Assembly: GCA_014549065.1 (NCBI GenBank) | Contig: JACDOX010000023.1 | Location: forward strand, 294,652-358,651 | Reading direction: 5' to 3' | Source: Cardinalis cardinalis | Lineage: Eukaryota; Chordata; Aves; Passeriformes; Cardinalidae | Length of the DNA: 64,000 nt | In this document: one piece after another, positions 53,501 to 64,000 of the stretch | Numbering within the stretch: position 1 is the first letter of the stretch | Layout of the letters: the number at the start of each line of letters is the position of its first letter | Made by a program: the position numbers and the translations under genes | The notes under the pieces: generated by a model | Databases searched by the model: none | The model's input: only the letters and a program-made list of their open reading frames with translations | Told to the model about the DNA's origin: nothing

Positions 53501-53890
53501 CGCTGCCCGAGCTGCCCTTCTCGGTCCTGCGGCGGAGAGGGGCCGGGGCTTTTTTTTTTTTTTTCCCAAAAACNTATTATTATTTCTTCGCAGTTCGGGG
53601 GAGTAAGAGTTTTAGGGTGAGAGGCGGGTTTGCTCTAACTTTTCCCGCTGCTTCGTGCTACCGACCGTGAGGCACCATCGGCGAGCGTCCCAGCAGGGCC
53701 CTGGGAGGGGGCACTCTCGGAGGGTGGGGGCACACACCTTCGCCTTTTGTTACTTCACTGCGGACAAAGATCAGAGGGTGGACACGGTAGTGCGGCAGGG
53801 GCTGCCCCGCAGCCCGCCCGGCCGGCCCGAACTGCGTCGCCCTTATAAGGAATGCAATTCCAGGGCCGATGTCGTCAGCGCGGCATTAGC
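50540..53890. other. 3.3 kb CpG-rich domain without a recognised gene
   Basis: The DNA is CpG-rich over most of this range, with a lower stretch near 52080-52420. Many open frames of 60-180 residues overlap on opposite strands without conserved motifs. A 33-bp block at 50741 is repeated 45 bp later. It may be a CpG island for a non-coding transcript between SIX2 and SIX3, or a Polycomb-type domain. No splice-supported protein gene is visible. Confidence 0.55.
50741..50818 (+). repeat. Two-copy direct repeat, 45-bp spacing
   Basis: The sequence starting GGGGACACGCTGTCCTTCTC occurs at 50741 and again at 50786, each followed by AAGGACGTG. About 33 bp are identical apart from an N at 50815. It is a recent local duplication inside the CpG-rich domain. 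Confidence 0.92.
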
Positions 53891-56800
53891 ACATTTTTGT
53901 CATTAAATGTACTCCAGTAGTAATAGTTGTTTATATTTACAGGGCATTCTTGAACGCAAACCACATGCTCAGATCATCCCGAGTGCTTTCCGAGGACGGT
54001 TTGGGTGGCAAGGGCAGCTGGGGTCAAAGCCAGTTTAGTTTGGTGTCACCTATTTTTAGNTATGGAAAATGTAAAAGAAGTTAAAGAAACGGGACATAGG
54101 AAAAAAAATCTCAGAAAGTGTTGCAAATCTCAATCTATTTTTCCTTTGTTTGCATAATCATGAACACAATCTCAGCTCCTTTCTAAAAATCTTTCTGTGT
54201 GTATGCACTGTATATTAATCTGAACCTAAATTTAGAACCACTACTTCATTTCAAAAGACCTCTCCAAAACTTTTCTACCATTTCAATGTCTTATGAGGAT
54301 TTTACATAGAAAGCTTGTAAAAATTCTAATTTCTTTTTCTGCAGGACTTTGACAAATTGATATTTTATATTTCCTATTAACACTTTTTGCATTATCATCA
54401 ATTTATTAGTACAAACTTTTGAAAAAAATCTCCACCTGCCTGGTCTGCTGAAATCATAGTTACTGTCACCCAGGTCATTTCTGTAAGAGAAGTTAAGTAA
54501 AACATCTATTCTGAAAAGTGATAATTTGCACTAACCAGAAAACATTTGATACTAAGTCTGAAGGACTCAAAGGCGCTATTTAACATGTTACTTTTAGTCT
54601 ATACAATCTCTGTAGCTACTTTTTCTATTAAGTGACTCATATCCAACAAACATGTAAGCAAATATGTGTACAACTTATATTTAGGTACAATATGCTTTAA
54701 AACATAGATTCATGGGTGTTTAATGTTATTAGTAACAGTATAGCTGCAGAAATTCAAATAGTAAATTCTTTCTAAAGTATTTGAAAAGGATTTGTGTCTT
54801 TTCCTTGATTTGTTTTTCAGCCAAGGGCTAAAGCCTGGCCTTGTTCTTTTTGAAGACAGTGGCAAAGTTCCCACCTACNCCCCAAGGAGCTGTGAAGTCA
54901 GTCCGAGTTTTTCCATGGACTTTGGATCAAGCCCATAGCATGAGTCAATTTAAAAAGTGATTAATTCTATTCTCCCTCACAGAAATGCACATTGCCTTTG
55001 CTTAGATATCTGCATCTCGAGGATTTTTCCACCCCCATCCATATTCTANGGTCCTAGATGAAGAAATTATTTGGTAAAAATTTCCCTGAAATGGGTCCAG
55101 CCCTCTCTACCCCGCCTCCCCTCAGGTACTCACCTCCAGTTTGGGAGTTGCTCTTGGTGGCACCACTCTTACATAAACCCATTATTTTTGTCANTGTTTG
55201 CCCCCTGACCTGTCTTCCCTGTAATACTTCAGCAAATGAATAAGGAGATGCAGGGAGTCACTGGACCCCCAACAGCAGCACCAGGCATGATGACATGAAA
55301 AGAAAGANCCACACTCCCCATTCTTCATTTCTGCCATTAACTCCCCTACTTTCTTCACTCTACAATGTCCCCAGCCTCTCTTCAATGAATATGCCCCAGG
55401 ACAAGTGGTTTTANGTGAGTAGGAATGGCTTTAACGCTCTCTGCAAGTTAGAGAGGACTCATCCACCCTTGCCACTCACCACAAACTAAAAGGAAAGAGT
55501 CAGAGTCTCTTTGGATGCCGTCCCTTTGGAAGACCAGGCTGTTTGGGTAATGAAAACAGCTGACTTTGACAAAGTCATCTGCTACCAAATTCTCCAAGGA
55601 CAGCAATGCATCCAGCACCGGGCAGGGGCAGGCTCTACTGGAGGATGATGGGTCCCTCCTGCAGCCTGGCTGCCCCCAGATGTCCCCCAGCAGCTGGTGC
55701 ATGTTCATATCTGCCATCCCTATCTCTGTCTGCTCAGCCAGCTTCAGCAGGGGGGAAAGGTGAGCCCCTTGCTGCATTTTCAGCTTGCTGTCAGTCTGTG
55801 CTCNGCACAGTTCGGCTGGACCCCAGAGCCCACCTGGGATTCCTCAGATCACATCTGTGTTTGATTACATCTGTTTGGAGCATCTGTTTAGGTCTATCTG
55901 TGGCACTATAAAGGAATCTCTGAGGCCTGTTCTGTTGTGTCATGCAGAAATGAAAGTGTCAGCGAGTCAGCGCTGCAGCACCAGCAGGGACCCAGCAGCC
56001 AGAGCAGAGCAAGGGAGAAGAAGGGGCCACAGGAAGGAACACATTGGGTTGGGTTTTATACACCAACACCAGCACATGGACCCACTGCCACCAGCNCTCA
56101 CTGACATTCCATCTGCAAAATCTGCTTGTGTTCATGTATGTCCAGAACAGACATTGTCATAATTAATGTTTCCTCATTTCTTGCAAATTCCTGCTGTCCA
56201 AGGAGTGAATAAAGCTGGGAAGAGTTTGTACATTTGTGTGTATTTCCCAAATAATGCCTTGGAAATCTGCATTTGCTGGTCCCAATGCTTCCTGCTCAGG
56301 TGTAAATCACTAGCATCTCCAGCTGGTGCAGCAGTACTGGGCTGGGGAAGACCAGAGGGGAAGAAGTGAGGAGAGAAGCCAGACAGAGCTTATAGAACTT
56401 GGCATTTATTTATGGCATAATAGCAATTAATCTCACCTTTTAACTTTGTGGCAACGGTATCTAGTCTCTGGTTACATTCAACCNGAAACAAAATCACAAG
56501 CAGGTCAGTGACACTGATATTTCATAAATCTTCTGTCATTTACAAACAGGTAAGTTTTATCCAGTTGAAATAGGTGCTGCATTTCATCTATGGTAGTGTT
56601 GAAATGGCAGATTTGCAAATTCAGTGAGTTGGTTTTTTTAACTAGATGTGAAGACCTAATTGACAATGCCTAAAAAAAAAGGGGGGGAGGACAAAATATT
56701 TCTGAGAACCCACACTCAACTCTTCAAAACAGGCAAGACTGCTAATCTGACTGTCCATTACAGAGTGAAGGTCAGCGAGAAGAACACCCGGTGTGACCTG

Positions 56801-59800
56801 TGTGCTTCAGGATACTGGTACAGCTACAGGCCCCTGCAAGCAAAAGCAGCATAAGCATTTTACAGCTGAGCAGTCTGGGACAGGGAACTGGCTAACAAGC
56901 CTGGAATTCCAAACTCCTGATAGCCCAGTGTTATCTCAAACACCTTTTAAGACTCACTTGTNGATGAAAACTCTCAGCCAAAAGAGTCTTATAAATTCCC
57001 TGAGCATCTGAGAAAGACAGGTGGAAGTGTCACTGACACATTTTCCCATGTGCTTCATCAAGTCTTGCCCCCTCTGCCCATCATGTTTAGTGTTGTCCAT
57101 TGGGGCTGGCATTGCTGTGACCTCTGAGGAATGCTGCTATTAATTACACAGCTTTGTTCTCTCACACTGCAAAGCCAAAAACCTGTATTTTACCTTTCAC
57201 TGCCATCAGCATTCTCTACCACAATACAGAAATAGTGCAGGTTTTGTGATCTGATAGGACATAGAACGGTGTACAGTTAACATCTCATCAGAGCCTGTTC
57301 TCCCAGAATTCCCCTCCACTTCCAAAGAAATGGTGATTTGGGCAGAGTTCCACTGGCAAAATGCTGTAAGTCATTGTTTCTGTGATGAAAAAATCTTGCA
57401 GGNGATGCACATGGTGCTCATTTCCTTTTATTTACTGATAGACTTATTCCTTCTGGAAACAAATNGGGGTTTGAGGGGAAATTGTTTAGCCATTCTCATT
57501 TTATTGCATGGAATTCACAGATTGAAGTCCCCTGTTATAAGCTTATACTTTACCTTTCAGTGTCATCAGTGATGGAACTGTCCACCTCCAAAATTAAACA
57601 GCAGGCACCCATAAACATAAGATATAATGAGCNCTAGAAGAAATAGTGTCCAGTGCGTGGATTGTGAGTCTTGTTGGCACAGCCTTGAAAACTGTCTAGG
57701 TATCTGTTCTATGCATATGGGACATTTTACACTTCTCTGTCTTTACTAGGGGAAAGACACACATCCTGATTTGACCCTGCTGAAGAATAAATCCCCTTAA
57801 ATATGTCTTACATTTTATGTAGTGATGTACAGATTCATACCCATCTATTTACTACATCTCAGACTGCTTCTGTTGATTTTCCCCAAAGTTTTGCCAGTTT
57901 GTCCCTACTGTTCAAATAATACTGTCCTGAATTTAACATTGTTATGTTAAACAATGGCAGTGGAGTGGGATCACATGAGAGCTACTGCAACTGTTTTATG
58001 AGATAAACAAACATCTAAATCAGTTACCACAGCTTGGACTGGTACAGCAATGAAATGAAGGGGGATATCCACCCTGACATCCACTAGCTTGTCTTATTTT
58101 TACTACCTATTAATTACTTTTCATAGACATCTTCATGCTGGGTCTTTTTTCCTCAGACAAATTTCATATGGTTAATTTTTACCCACATTTTTTTTCTTTC
58201 TGGATTTCTTTGCTTCATTCTCAATTCAGCAACATTTCCTAACCCAGTGTCATTTCAAAGTGTCAGTGATATGCATTGTGNTCCCTCTGATTGTTAATGA
58301 AGATGTCAAATACTGCTCTCACTAAATACTCCTTTCTTTATTTGATACACTACCATTAACCCTGATGACTTTTTTTTTTAGAGCCATTCAGGCACCTTTG
58401 CAACTTCATGCATTCTCTCAGGAATTCAAGATTAATTTCCAGGTAAGCTTTTACTATGCAACTGCCTAATAAAATGCACATATTGTATCTCTCTCAACGT
58501 CCAGTTTTGTGATTAGATAGGAAAATGAATGATTAGTTTTCCATGTCAGGATTCTTTCTTGACAACCCTGTTGTTATCAGTTTGCACATGTAAAAGAGGT
58601 CCAGTGCTTCCCTGAAGTCATTAATTTATTGCACATGTGGTATAAAACAAGGACTAACTTTAAGCCCCAGGTGTGAGGAGGATCCAGGAAGGGTGACAGC
58701 AGTGAGGGAAAGTTGTCATGTGGAGTAATTAACTTAGTGCACTCCCAAGCAAGTGATTTCTCTCTCTCTCTNTTGTTTTTTTCTCCTTCCTGGAACAGTC
58801 TGAGCTCAAGGAAGGAGCAGCCTGTTGGCTGAATGAATTGTTTTGCTATGGGCCACTCCTTGTCATTGTTTTTCCTAGAGGATTTCAGCATTTTCCTCTC
58901 ACATGACTAATGCCATATTGAGGATAAGAGCCTTGGAGCTTCCAAGACAAGGTTTGGGTTGGATGCACCTCCATGGCAGGTTGCATACAGTAAGCAAGGC
59001 AATCTCAGAGCAGAAAACTTTGTGGTCAAAACTAAGAGGAATTCACATATAAAAATATTTTGCTATCTGAAAGTACAGAATCATTTCATCAAGAAAGGCC
59101 AACTTTCTGGGGAAAGAAGGGAAACAAATTCTTGATGAGACCTGCATTAATTTTTTTTTTTTTTTTTGTGAATATCTCATCCTGTTCCTCCCAACATCAG
59201 AGGTTTATCTCTTCATGTACTCATTTCAAAATGACATGACTCTAAACATCTCATTTATAGCAGGCTGGGAGAAGTCTCCTAAATTAACCAGAAATCACAG
59301 GTTAGAAAGAAGGGAGAAGTGTTGATGATAAGCAGGGTGCATGTAGAAGATTTGAATGGATCTCTGGGGCTATGAAATCTAGGCATCAAAAACAAAGTAA
59401 GCCAAATCTTGGTTTGGCCTGTGTGTCAGACATCAACTCTGCACCAATCAACCACATTTTACAAAAAAACCCCAGTCTTTACTAGCACCAAAAGCTAATA
59501 ATCACTTCTCCTCTAGCACCTTCACTTTCTATCATTTGACAAAAATACATTTGATTTCTTCAGCTGCCATAAAATTTGGCAGTCCACTTGCCACAGTTAC
59601 AGGTCAGACTGGCCAGTAGGCCTCCTGTGTGCCTCTTCTGCTTGTCTCTCGTGCAGCTGCTCTGGCTTNCCAGCACACCGTCAGGGCCCGGGTCACCCAG
59701 GGCCAGATCTGGGCCCCTTCTCCGCTTCCCCAAGCACGCTAACAAGGGCCATAGCCTCTCCAAGCCGATTTTAGCCTTGGAGCCTGCAGCTGTGGGGCTA

Positions 59801-60161
59801 TTCCCCAGACCATTCCCTTCCAGCAGGGCTCCTGTCTGCCCCAGCTGCCTCACGCTCAGCCCGCTCTAGGCTGGGCTCCCTCGTGTCGGGAGCCACTCCG
59901 CAGTTTCCAGCTGGAGCTTTGGGAAGAGAGAACCAGTGCCAGGATTCTGGCGCAGACAGGAGCNGTAGCATGGCCTCCTCCGGAGAGCACCTTCACGCCA
60001 CGGCGTCCCGCTCCTCCTCAGCTCCTTCAACACCGGCTGCCACAGCAGCTGACACGGGCGGCCGTGAANCTCCTTCATGCAAAACCTGCACCGCAAACGC
60101 TTCTCCGTCACCCGTTCTGCCCCGCGGAGTCAGCCCGTGCCCCCACCGGGCCGCTCCCAGA
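53891..60161. other. Gene-free AT-rich intergenic DNA
   Basis: No exon, RNA gene or known transposable element is recognised. The start (about 53880-54450) is AT-rich, with homeodomain cores, and could contain a conserved element. A T run of about 16 bp lies near 59152-59167. The last 500 bp rise in GC toward the minisatellite. Confidence 0.5.
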
Positions 60162-60554
60162 CGTGGCGGTGGCCTGGCAGTGTGACGGTGAAAGGCAGTG
60201 CGGCGGTGACCCGGCAGTGTGGCGGTGGCCCGGCAGTGTGGCGGTGACAGGCAGTGCGGCGGTGACAGGCAGTGTGGCGGTGACCCTGCAGTGTGGCGGT
60301 GACCCGGCACGGCGGCGGTGACCCTGCAGGGCGGCGGTGGCCCGGCAGTGTGGCGGTGACAGGCAGTGTGGCGGTGACCCGGCAGTGTGACAGTGACCCG
60401 GCAGTCTAGCTGTGACAGGCAGTGTGGCGGTGAAGGGGAGTGTGGCGGTGACCCGGGAGAGGTGGCGGTGACGGGCAGTGTGACGGTGACCAGGCAGTGT
60501 GGCGGTGACCCGGCAGTGTGGCGGTGACCCGGGAGAGATGGCAGTGACCCGGCA
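60162..60554 (+). repeat. 18-19 bp minisatellite, about 21 units
   Basis: The unit is close to GTGTGGCGGTGACCCGGCA (19 bp), with an 18-bp variant in which CCC is replaced by A before GGCA. I count about 21 units with substitutions and one CTAGCT variant. Long minus-strand frames through it (His-Arg-His-Thr-Ala-Gly-like repeats) are products of the tandem array and not genes. Confidence 0.95.
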
Positions 60555-60800
60555 GCGCCGCCCGCCCCGCGCCGTCCCCGCCGCTGCCGCTCCGCGCTCC
60601 CGCCGCGGGCTCTCCCTGCGGGCGGCGGGGCCAGGCCGGGCCCGCAGCGCCACCTGCTGGCCGCGAGCGGGCACGGCGGCGGCGCGGCCCCGCGGGATGG
60701 CGGCGCGGCCCCGGGCGCGGCCCCGGGCGCTGCTCCGGGCACCGCGGGGCAGCGGGAGGCGCTTCTGCTGCTCCGGCAAGCGCTGTCAGAGCCGCTAATC
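60555..60800. other. CpG-rich block next to the minisatellite
   Basis: GC- and CpG-rich non-repetitive DNA with an internal tandem of gcgcggccccggg type. It contains the CTCF match. There is a potential ATG in ggatggcggcg (about 60698), but the frame has no domain and only Arg/Ala/Pro composition. Confidence 0.6.
60645..60663 (-). promoter_or_regulatory. CTCF consensus site (19 of 19)
   Basis: The + strand CAGCGCCACCTGCTGGCCG is, on the minus strand, CGGCCAGCAGGTGGCGCTG. It fits every position of the standard degenerate 19-bp CTCF consensus (YGRCCASYAGRKGGCRSYR). The motif points left, toward SIX2, and lies about 15.6 kb beyond the SIX2 stop. It contains CpG dinucleotides, so binding could be methylation-sensitive. 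Other near matches in the window miss two or more core positions. Confidence 0.8.
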
Positions 60801-63800
60801 AGCTAACGAGGGTGTTCCACCCCTACAGACAGACGGCTGGGAACTGATTATTAGTGAGATTCTAAAGAAGAAAAACTTTGTGATTCCCATTCTCCTGGTG
60901 TATTAATAAACAGCGAATTTTATGATGTGATGGTACTTTATGACACTTGAGGATCCATTAAAGCATGGTGAAGGTGTCACATTCCAGACAGTTCATCCCT
61001 GTATGACTTAGACACCTCAGATTAATANCTGCAGGAGGGCCCGCCCGTGATGGCCTCAGGCTCACACCTTGCTCATGTCCTTTGCATTTTCAGTGTGTCT
61101 CAGTAGCGCCAGAGAGAAGCAAAGCATCTACAAAAGAAGATGAGAGGGCTCCAGTTCTCATTTCNCCTCCTCCAATTCTCATTTCACTTTCTCCAGTTCT
61201 GAGTTTCTCCACTGTATCAACTCCAGCAGAGCTGCTCATCATTTAAACCAGGGTGAGAGCAAAGTCACGGATTTTCTGGTCCAGAGGAGAGACATGAGAT
61301 GGTTGTAACAGAGGGAGTGGGGAGTCCTGAGGAAAAAGATCTGTTGCTGACNCTGCTGCCATGGGGACTGGAGACTGGACAGGGAAGACCACGGCAGCCT
61401 CGCAATGGGGAGTGAAGGAGGGATCAGGAGCCAGTCGCAGGTCAGTGCAGAANATTGCCTGTTCATTCAGGTGAGAGGGGTCAGGAGCTGCAGTCCAGCT
61501 GGGTGGTGATTCTCAGGGCTGTTTTCTAAAGCAATTTTTTCTTAGGAACACAGGAATAGGCACGCTGTATCAGGCTTAGCCATCCAANCCACTGGCCTGG
61601 CCTGACACTGACTCATTGCACATGCTACATAGAGAGGCATGGGAACCTTCTTGTGTCAGTGCCTTGCAAATACCTGCTTCTTTTCTGTGCCCTAAGCAGG
61701 GACTAGACCCCAAGGCAAACGGTTTGTTCTAATCCATTTCAGTAACTGCATGAGTAGGAGCATTGTCCAGTTCCTATCTGAGATTGCTAGCTATGATTCT
61801 AGCTTCTCTAGGTGACTCATGAGGGCCAAAGGATGCTCAACTTCAGATCATTTGCACACACTCCTTCCAGCCTCTTTCCCTAGCTTCCCACACACAACAG
61901 CAAATACTTCCTCTGTTGCTCATTAAAGTGCTGGATTCTCATCCTACAACTCAGNTTCTATCCAGTGGGTGATGGTTCACATTGTACACTGTGTTCTTAA
62001 ATGCAGAAACAGATGCTGTTCATGTATATTTCATTGAGCTGACCTGTTATGCAAAGCCAGGCAGCGACTACTGATAAAGCTGGCAAATTCCTTTGTCCGT
62101 AAATTCGTGACGTGCCCTATATTCTGCCGCCATGCTGCCGTACACATCCCAGCCCTGCTGGTTAAAGCAGCTTCTCCTTGAACCTGGCAAATGTGACAAC
62201 TGTTAAAATANGTTATATTATCTGTAGAAGTCACGTGTTCCCTCTTTCTAAATGAGTTAATGCGGCTGGCTACAGTTTAAATTTTTTTAAATAATCCATT
62301 ACCTGCTTAACTGATTAGGTGTTGACATTGATTTCATTTGAGCATGTTGAGGAGGTCTTGTCAGACCTTGTTAAGCTAGAAATGCTTCTGCCACCACTCA
62401 TACATGACAGCAGCCTCATTTTCTAACTTAATGGCATTGGCTTTATTAGGAGTGCATTTGCCATCATTCATCTGTCCAATCAGAGCTCTACAGCACTTGG
62501 CAGGAGCTGCAGCAGGGAACATTTCTCTTCTGTAATGATATGTAGGTCAGTCATCCAACACAGTATTTAGCCTCCACTGGGACAGGTACAATGGCATGAA
62601 GCCAGCCACAGGAATTTGCTCTTACAGGCAATTTAAACAGAGTTGAGTGCCCTNTAGCTCAGCTATCCAGAGGTCTTAGGACCTTAGGTCCACAGTCACA
62701 AAGGTCATGAGTGTCTAGCACCACCCTTGTTTCATTAAAGATAGATGCATCAAAATTGAATATCTATGCTGTTGGGCCATAGGAACTATCAGGGATTTCT
62801 TTCTTTTTTAAAAAACAACCTTTTAATAGGAAAGCTCACAAAAGTTTTGCATAGCACTTATGAGATCAGAGTTTAGTCCAGTGTGGAGGATCTGTTGTCC
62901 TTTCTCATCTCTCATGCTCCCACTCCTGGCCCTCACTCTANGCTCTGAGCTCACTCCAGACCAGAGGAAAGAGTTGTTATGTAGCTGTGCAACATTACTT
63001 AAATATATGCCAATATAGTCACTCTTAGCATATGGCTCCAAATGCCCTCATGTCCAATGACAGAAGGAACAGATTTCNTTTTCATGCTCAAAGCTTGACT
63101 TAGCATCCTTAACAGACAAATGACAGCTGACCAAAAAATACCTATGCAGTACTGGACACCTTATTAGTATCTACACAAGAATGAGATTAAATGTAACCCA
63201 TTTAGCAGCTCTCAGATCACCAAATCCCCTCTATATTTACAAAACTCTAGACAGTACAGTCTGTTGGTCAAGACTTGATCCAGGAGGGTTGAGAACTCAA
63301 GCATTGGTAGCAGAAGAGCTGAACATTCACAGTTCTTACTGGATTCAGGTAAGACCACATAAGACAAAGTGTCACAATGTGAAAATTCAAAACTGTTNCA
63401 ATCTCAACTGGTGTTGAGGCATGACGCTAGACTGCAAAATCTTGAACTTCCATTGCCACAAAAGGAAATACAGACCATACTTTCATGTGGAATTCATATC
63501 TCCAAGACATGTTTTGTCCTGCATACTGTCAAAGCCTGAACAGGGATACAGAATGAAGTAATTTTCTACCTGTCTTTCAGTACCCAACCTGTTTTCTTCT
63601 ATCATGTGGCCAATAGTTCTGTATGTTCATTATAGCTGTGAGGATGTCTCTTCAGAGCTGATGCCTGTATTGCATCATGCATTGATTAGTGAAGCGTTAG
63701 ACTAGGAAACAGGTAGACCTTTGTAACTCAATGGCAATCTAAATCCAAGAAGAAGGAAGCAGACCACGCTGTGGGTAGTCACATGTTACAGAGAAGTTCA

Positions 63801-64000
63801 GAAAGCCCAAGGCACAGGACATATNAACCCTACTGCAGTATAAATACTTCTGTTACTTCAACTGCAAAAAAATATCCTAAGTCTAGAATGTCTGAACTGG
63901 ACCATGACAACCTGGCTCAGGGGTGCATTTTAAGTTCCAGAAGAAAGCCCAAGGTACCCAGTTTTTAGCACCACCAGACTCTCAGGGCACCTCCATGCTG
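60801..64000. other. Intergenic DNA at the right end
   Basis: No gene or recognised repeat is present. SIX3, which in mammals lies beyond SIX2 in the opposite orientation, has no trace here, so it should lie further to the right. The segment about 62220-62560 is free of repeats and could be a conserved non-coding element, which cannot be tested here. Confidence 0.5.

Noticed and set aside
55981..55992. Possible second CTCF site CCAGCAGGGACC
   Set aside because: Two core positions mismatch the consensus. The same is true of CCAGTAGGCCTC at 59613.
59993..60779. Minus-strand open frames of 223-249 residues with His/Thr/Pro repeats
   Set aside because: They are translations of the 18-19 bp minisatellite and adjacent GC-rich DNA.
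46431..64000. Search for SIX3 in the downstream DNA
   Set aside because: No SIX domain or homeodomain codons are present on either strand; SIX3 must lie outside the window.

Overview
The window reads as nuclear DNA of a bird, probably a songbird. Two CR1-type LINE tails (about 6.07-6.47 kb on the + strand and 11.61-11.86 kb on the - strand) are of the avian type. A 1.5 kb nuclear copy of mitochondrial DNA at 13.9-15.4 kb has bird-like COX3, ND3, ND4L and ND4. The rest is low-repeat, gene-poor DNA around one developmental regulator. About 785 N bases sit in a GAAA tract at 19.2-20.0 kb, and single N calls are scattered throughout.

The only protein-coding gene I can support is the homeobox gene SIX2 on the + strand. 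It has two coding exons, 41726-42285 and 44776-45079, joined at a phase 2 intron, and encodes 287 residues. It has a complete SIX domain, a homeodomain and the SIX2-type C-terminal tail. The likely promoter lies just upstream (about 41.02-41.33 kb) with a PBX-PREP/MEIS decamer, a CCAAT box, a purine tract and a TATA-like element. The leader carries two short upstream ORFs. The 3' UTR runs about 0.9 kb to an AATAAA at 45958.

Layout: 1-35.3 kb is AT-rich gene-desert sequence holding the two CR1 tails, the NUMT, simple repeats and a 13-bp perfect hairpin near 21.0 kb. From 35.3 to 42.9 kb the DNA becomes a nearly continuous chain of CpG-rich blocks leading into SIX2 exon 1. After SIX2 there is a CpG-rich block starting within 30 bp of the poly(A) signal, and a 3.3 kb CpG-rich domain at 50.5-53.9 kb with no recognisable gene. 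Near 60.2-60.8 kb an 18-19 bp minisatellite lies beside a 19-of-19 match to the CTCF consensus. In mammals the DNA downstream of SIX2 leads to convergently transcribed SIX3, and a domain border lies between them. The CTCF match points back toward SIX2, as expected for the right-hand border of the SIX2 domain. SIX3 itself is not in this window.

I see no CRISPR, operon, phage or other microbial system. The points of interest are regulatory architecture and the mitochondrial insertion.
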